From the NCBI GenBank assembly GCA_903908025.1, contig CAIVQM010000258.1, positions 1 through 6,629 of the forward strand: a DNA stretch of 6,629 nucleotides. The letters are read 5' to 3'. The position numbers and the translations under genes were made by a program. Below, piece by piece: positions 5,493 through 6,629 of the stretch; position 1 is the stretch's first letter, and each line of letters begins with the position of its first letter. Below the pieces are notes generated by a model. The model was given only the letters and a program-made list of their open reading frames with translations. It had not been told where the DNA came from and made no database searches. The DNA is from an uncultured bacterium. GTDB taxonomy: Bacteria > Actinomycetota > Actinomycetes > S36-B12.

Positions 5493-5930
5493 TCAGGCGG
5501 TGTCGGTCCCGAGCGCGAGCCGAGGCTTGAGTTCGAGGATCCGGCCGAGGAGTCCGTTGACGAAGGATGACGACTCCTCGGTCGACAGTTCCTGCGCGAG
5601 CGCGACGGCCTCGGCGATCGCGACCGCGTCCGGGACGTCATCGCGCCACAGCAGTTCGTAGGTCCCGATCCGCAGGATCGCCCGGTCGACTGCTGGCATG
5701 CGCTCAAGACTCCAACCCATGGAGTAGCTGCCGAGGAGCTCGTCGATGTACTCACGATGCGCCGTCACACCATCGACGATCTCGGTCACGTAGGCGTTCA
5801 TCGCCGCCTGGCCGTCATCGGATCTGCGCTGGGTGGTCTCCGACAGCACATCGACAGCGGACTGCCCGCGGATGTCCGCCTCGTACAACGCATCGAGCGC
5901 GCGCTTGCGTGCCTTGCTCCGTGCGGACAT
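5493..5930 (-). CDS. nusB: Transcription antitermination factor NusB
   Basis: This is a small all-helical RNA-binding protein which, with NusE (S10), recognises boxA RNA and supports rRNA transcription antitermination. The 145 residues cover the whole family: N-terminal SARSKARKRALDALYEADI (2-20, the conserved Arg-rich RNA-binding helix), the central RMPAVDRAILRIGTYELLW (77-95), and the C-terminal PDAVAIAEAVALAQELSTEE (100-119) followed by SSFVNGLLGRI. The open frame extends 141 codons further upstream, but that part is antisense-like Arg/Ser-rich sequence overlapping efp. The ATG at 5930 is chosen because the NusB homology begins exactly there. Its ribosome site is poor (AGGA only two bases away), so translation is probably coupled to efp, whose stop is 22 bases upstream. 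Confidence 0.95.
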   Translation of the reverse strand: MSARSKARKRALDALYEADIRGQSAVDVLSETTQRRSDDGQAAMNAYVTEIVDGVTAHREYIDELLGSYSMGWSLERMPAVDRAILRIGTYELLWRDDVPDAVAIAEAVALAQELSTEESSSFVNGLLGRILELKPRLALGTDTA

Positions 5931-5952
5931 ATTCCTGATTCCGGCGTCTACG

Positions 5953-6516
5953 TCAGTCGTTGATCCGGCCGAGGTACGACCCGTCGCGGGTGTCCACCTT
6001 GACCTTGGTGTTCGACTCGATGAAGAGGGGAACCTGGATCTCCGCGCCCGTCTCGAGAGTGGCCGGCTTGGTGCCGCCGGTCGAGCGGTCGCCCTGAAGT
6101 CCCGGCTCCGTGTACGTGATGACGAGCTCGACCGAAGCCGGGAGCTCGATGTAGATCGGCAGGCCCTCGTTGGTTGCGACGGTCGCCGTCTGCTGCTCCA
6201 GGAGGTACTTCGACATCTCGCCGACGACGGCATCCGGCACGGTCGTCTGCTCGTACGACTGGATGTCCATGAAGATCCAGTCGTCGCCGTCCTTGTAGAG
6301 GTACTGCATCTCGCGCTTGTCGACCGTGGCCGTCTCGACCTTGAGACCCGCATTGAAGGTCCGGTCGACGACCTTGCCCGTCAGCACGTTCTTCAGCTTG
6401 GTACGGACGAAGGCTCCGCCCTTGCCGGGCTTGACATGCTGGAAATCGATGACGGTCCACAGCTGTCCGTCGATCTTGAGGACGAGTCCGTTCTTCAGGT
6501 CGTTCGTGGTAGCCAC
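5953..6516 (-). CDS. efp: Elongation factor P
   Basis: EF-P binds stalled ribosomes between the P and E sites and helps form bonds in polyproline stretches. It is 187 residues, the standard length. Domain I (about 1-64) contains the loop VKPGKGGAF with K32 at the tip, the residue that reaches the peptidyl-transferase centre. Domains II and III follow, with YLYKDGDDWIFMD (72-84), PIYIELPASVEL (120-131), the signature TEPGLQGDRSTGGTKPATLE (136-155) and the ending DTRDGSYLGRIND. The start is GTG at 6516 with TTGGAG at 6525-6530, eight bases away. Actinobacterial EF-P usually works with an unmodified lysine in a PGKGP loop; here position 34 is Gly (codon GGA). Gene order M24 peptidase - efp - nusB is the usual actinobacterial cluster. 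Confidence 0.97.
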   Translation of the reverse strand: MATTNDLKNGLVLKIDGQLWTVIDFQHVKPGKGGAFVRTKLKNVLTGKVVDRTFNAGLKVETATVDKREMQYLYKDGDDWIFMDIQSYEQTTVPDAVVGEMSKYLLEQQTATVATNEGLPIYIELPASVELVITYTEPGLQGDRSTGGTKPATLETGAEIQVPLFIESNTKVKVDTRDGSYLGRIND

Positions 6517-6524
6517 GTGCTCTG

Positions 6525-6530
6525 CTCCAA
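6525..6530 (-). promoter_or_regulatory. Ribosome binding site for efp (supports the GTG start)
   Basis: TTGGAG on the minus strand lies eight bases before the GTG at 6516. It falls in the 26-base gap after the upstream peptidase stop and supports the GTG as the true start of efp. Confidence 0.7.
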
Positions 6531-6542
6531 GGTGATCGAGCG

Positions 6543-6629
6543 TCAGCCGACGACACGCAGATCGCGGGGGGCCTCGGTGAGGATCCGTGGACCTGCGTCG
6601 GTGACGACGAGGGTGTCTTCGATGCGAAC
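6543..6629 (-). CDS. C-terminal end of an M24 peptidase (Xaa-Pro aminopeptidase/dipeptidase type), cut off by window
   Basis: Only the last 28 codons and a TGA stop are in the window. They read VRIEDTLVVTDAGPRILTEA and then PRDLRVVG. The VRIEDT-VVT--G---LT pattern is the metal-site strand and tail of M24 metallopeptidases such as PepQ/PepP; the Glu in RIED is the usual last metal ligand of the pita-bread fold. The stop is 26 bases before the efp start, consistent with one operon and with the common actinobacterial order peptidase - efp - nusB. The fragment is too short to tell aminopeptidase P from prolidase. Confidence 0.82.
   Translation of the reverse strand, partial: VRIEDTLVVTDAGPRILTEAPRDLRVVG

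Noticed and set aside
5931..6353. An Arg/Ser-rich N-terminal extension of nusB
   Set aside because: It is an out-of-frame reading of efp with no NusB homology. NusB similarity begins at the ATG at 5930.
5948..6556. A 202-codon minus-strand frame overlapping efp
   Set aside because: It is efp read in another frame, with composition unlike a real protein. The efp frame encodes a complete, highly conserved product.

Overview
This is a high-GC window with codon use and promoter style (TAGGCT -10 boxes, GTG starts, short overlaps) typical of Actinomycetota. The gene content fits: a LivMGF branched-chain amino acid ABC transporter, an ANTAR response regulator of the PdtaR (Rv1626) type, and the actinobacterial cluster M24 peptidase - efp - nusB. 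The exact genus cannot be read from the sequence. There are no mobile elements, CRISPR arrays or phage genes.

Layout. Positions 1-2536 (+) hold the 3' part of livM, then livG and livF, translationally coupled by 11-nt and 4-nt overlaps. A strong hairpin at 2612-2649 sits between livF and a convergent minus-strand gene (2661-4040) for the solute-binding lipoprotein. A promoter region with three GTTAC/GTAAC half-sites (4109-4135) lies upstream of that gene. Next on the minus strand is the ANTAR regulator (4179-4769), probably leaderless. A tRNA with a CAA (Leu) anticodon (4817-4893, +) is followed by a small lipoprotein gene of unknown function with a well-formed promoter (4980-5486, +). The right end is the minus-strand cluster: the last 28 codons of an M24 (Xaa-Pro peptidase type) gene, then efp and nusB.

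The main find is the solute-binding protein. Its signal peptide and lipobox are normal, but the mature domain is in swapped order. The part that is C-terminal in LivJ/LivK-type proteins comes first (about residues 61-215). The part that is normally N-terminal comes last (about 236-459), joined by a new linker of about 20 residues. The gene is intact, so this looks like a circularly permuted type I periplasmic binding protein. Other points of note are the tRNA-Leu(CAA)-like gene with a short class I variable loop, the GlnR-like operator, the EF-P loop reading PGKGG where the usual actinobacterial loop is PGKGP, and an unusual 50-residue N-terminal extension on LivF.

How the genes fit together: the lipoprotein would capture a branched-chain amino acid or related amide outside the membrane and deliver it to a LivH/LivM channel (LivH would lie upstream of the window) powered by LivG and LivF. 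The operator suggests nitrogen control of the receptor. The efp-nusB cluster is housekeeping for translation and transcription and is unrelated to uptake.
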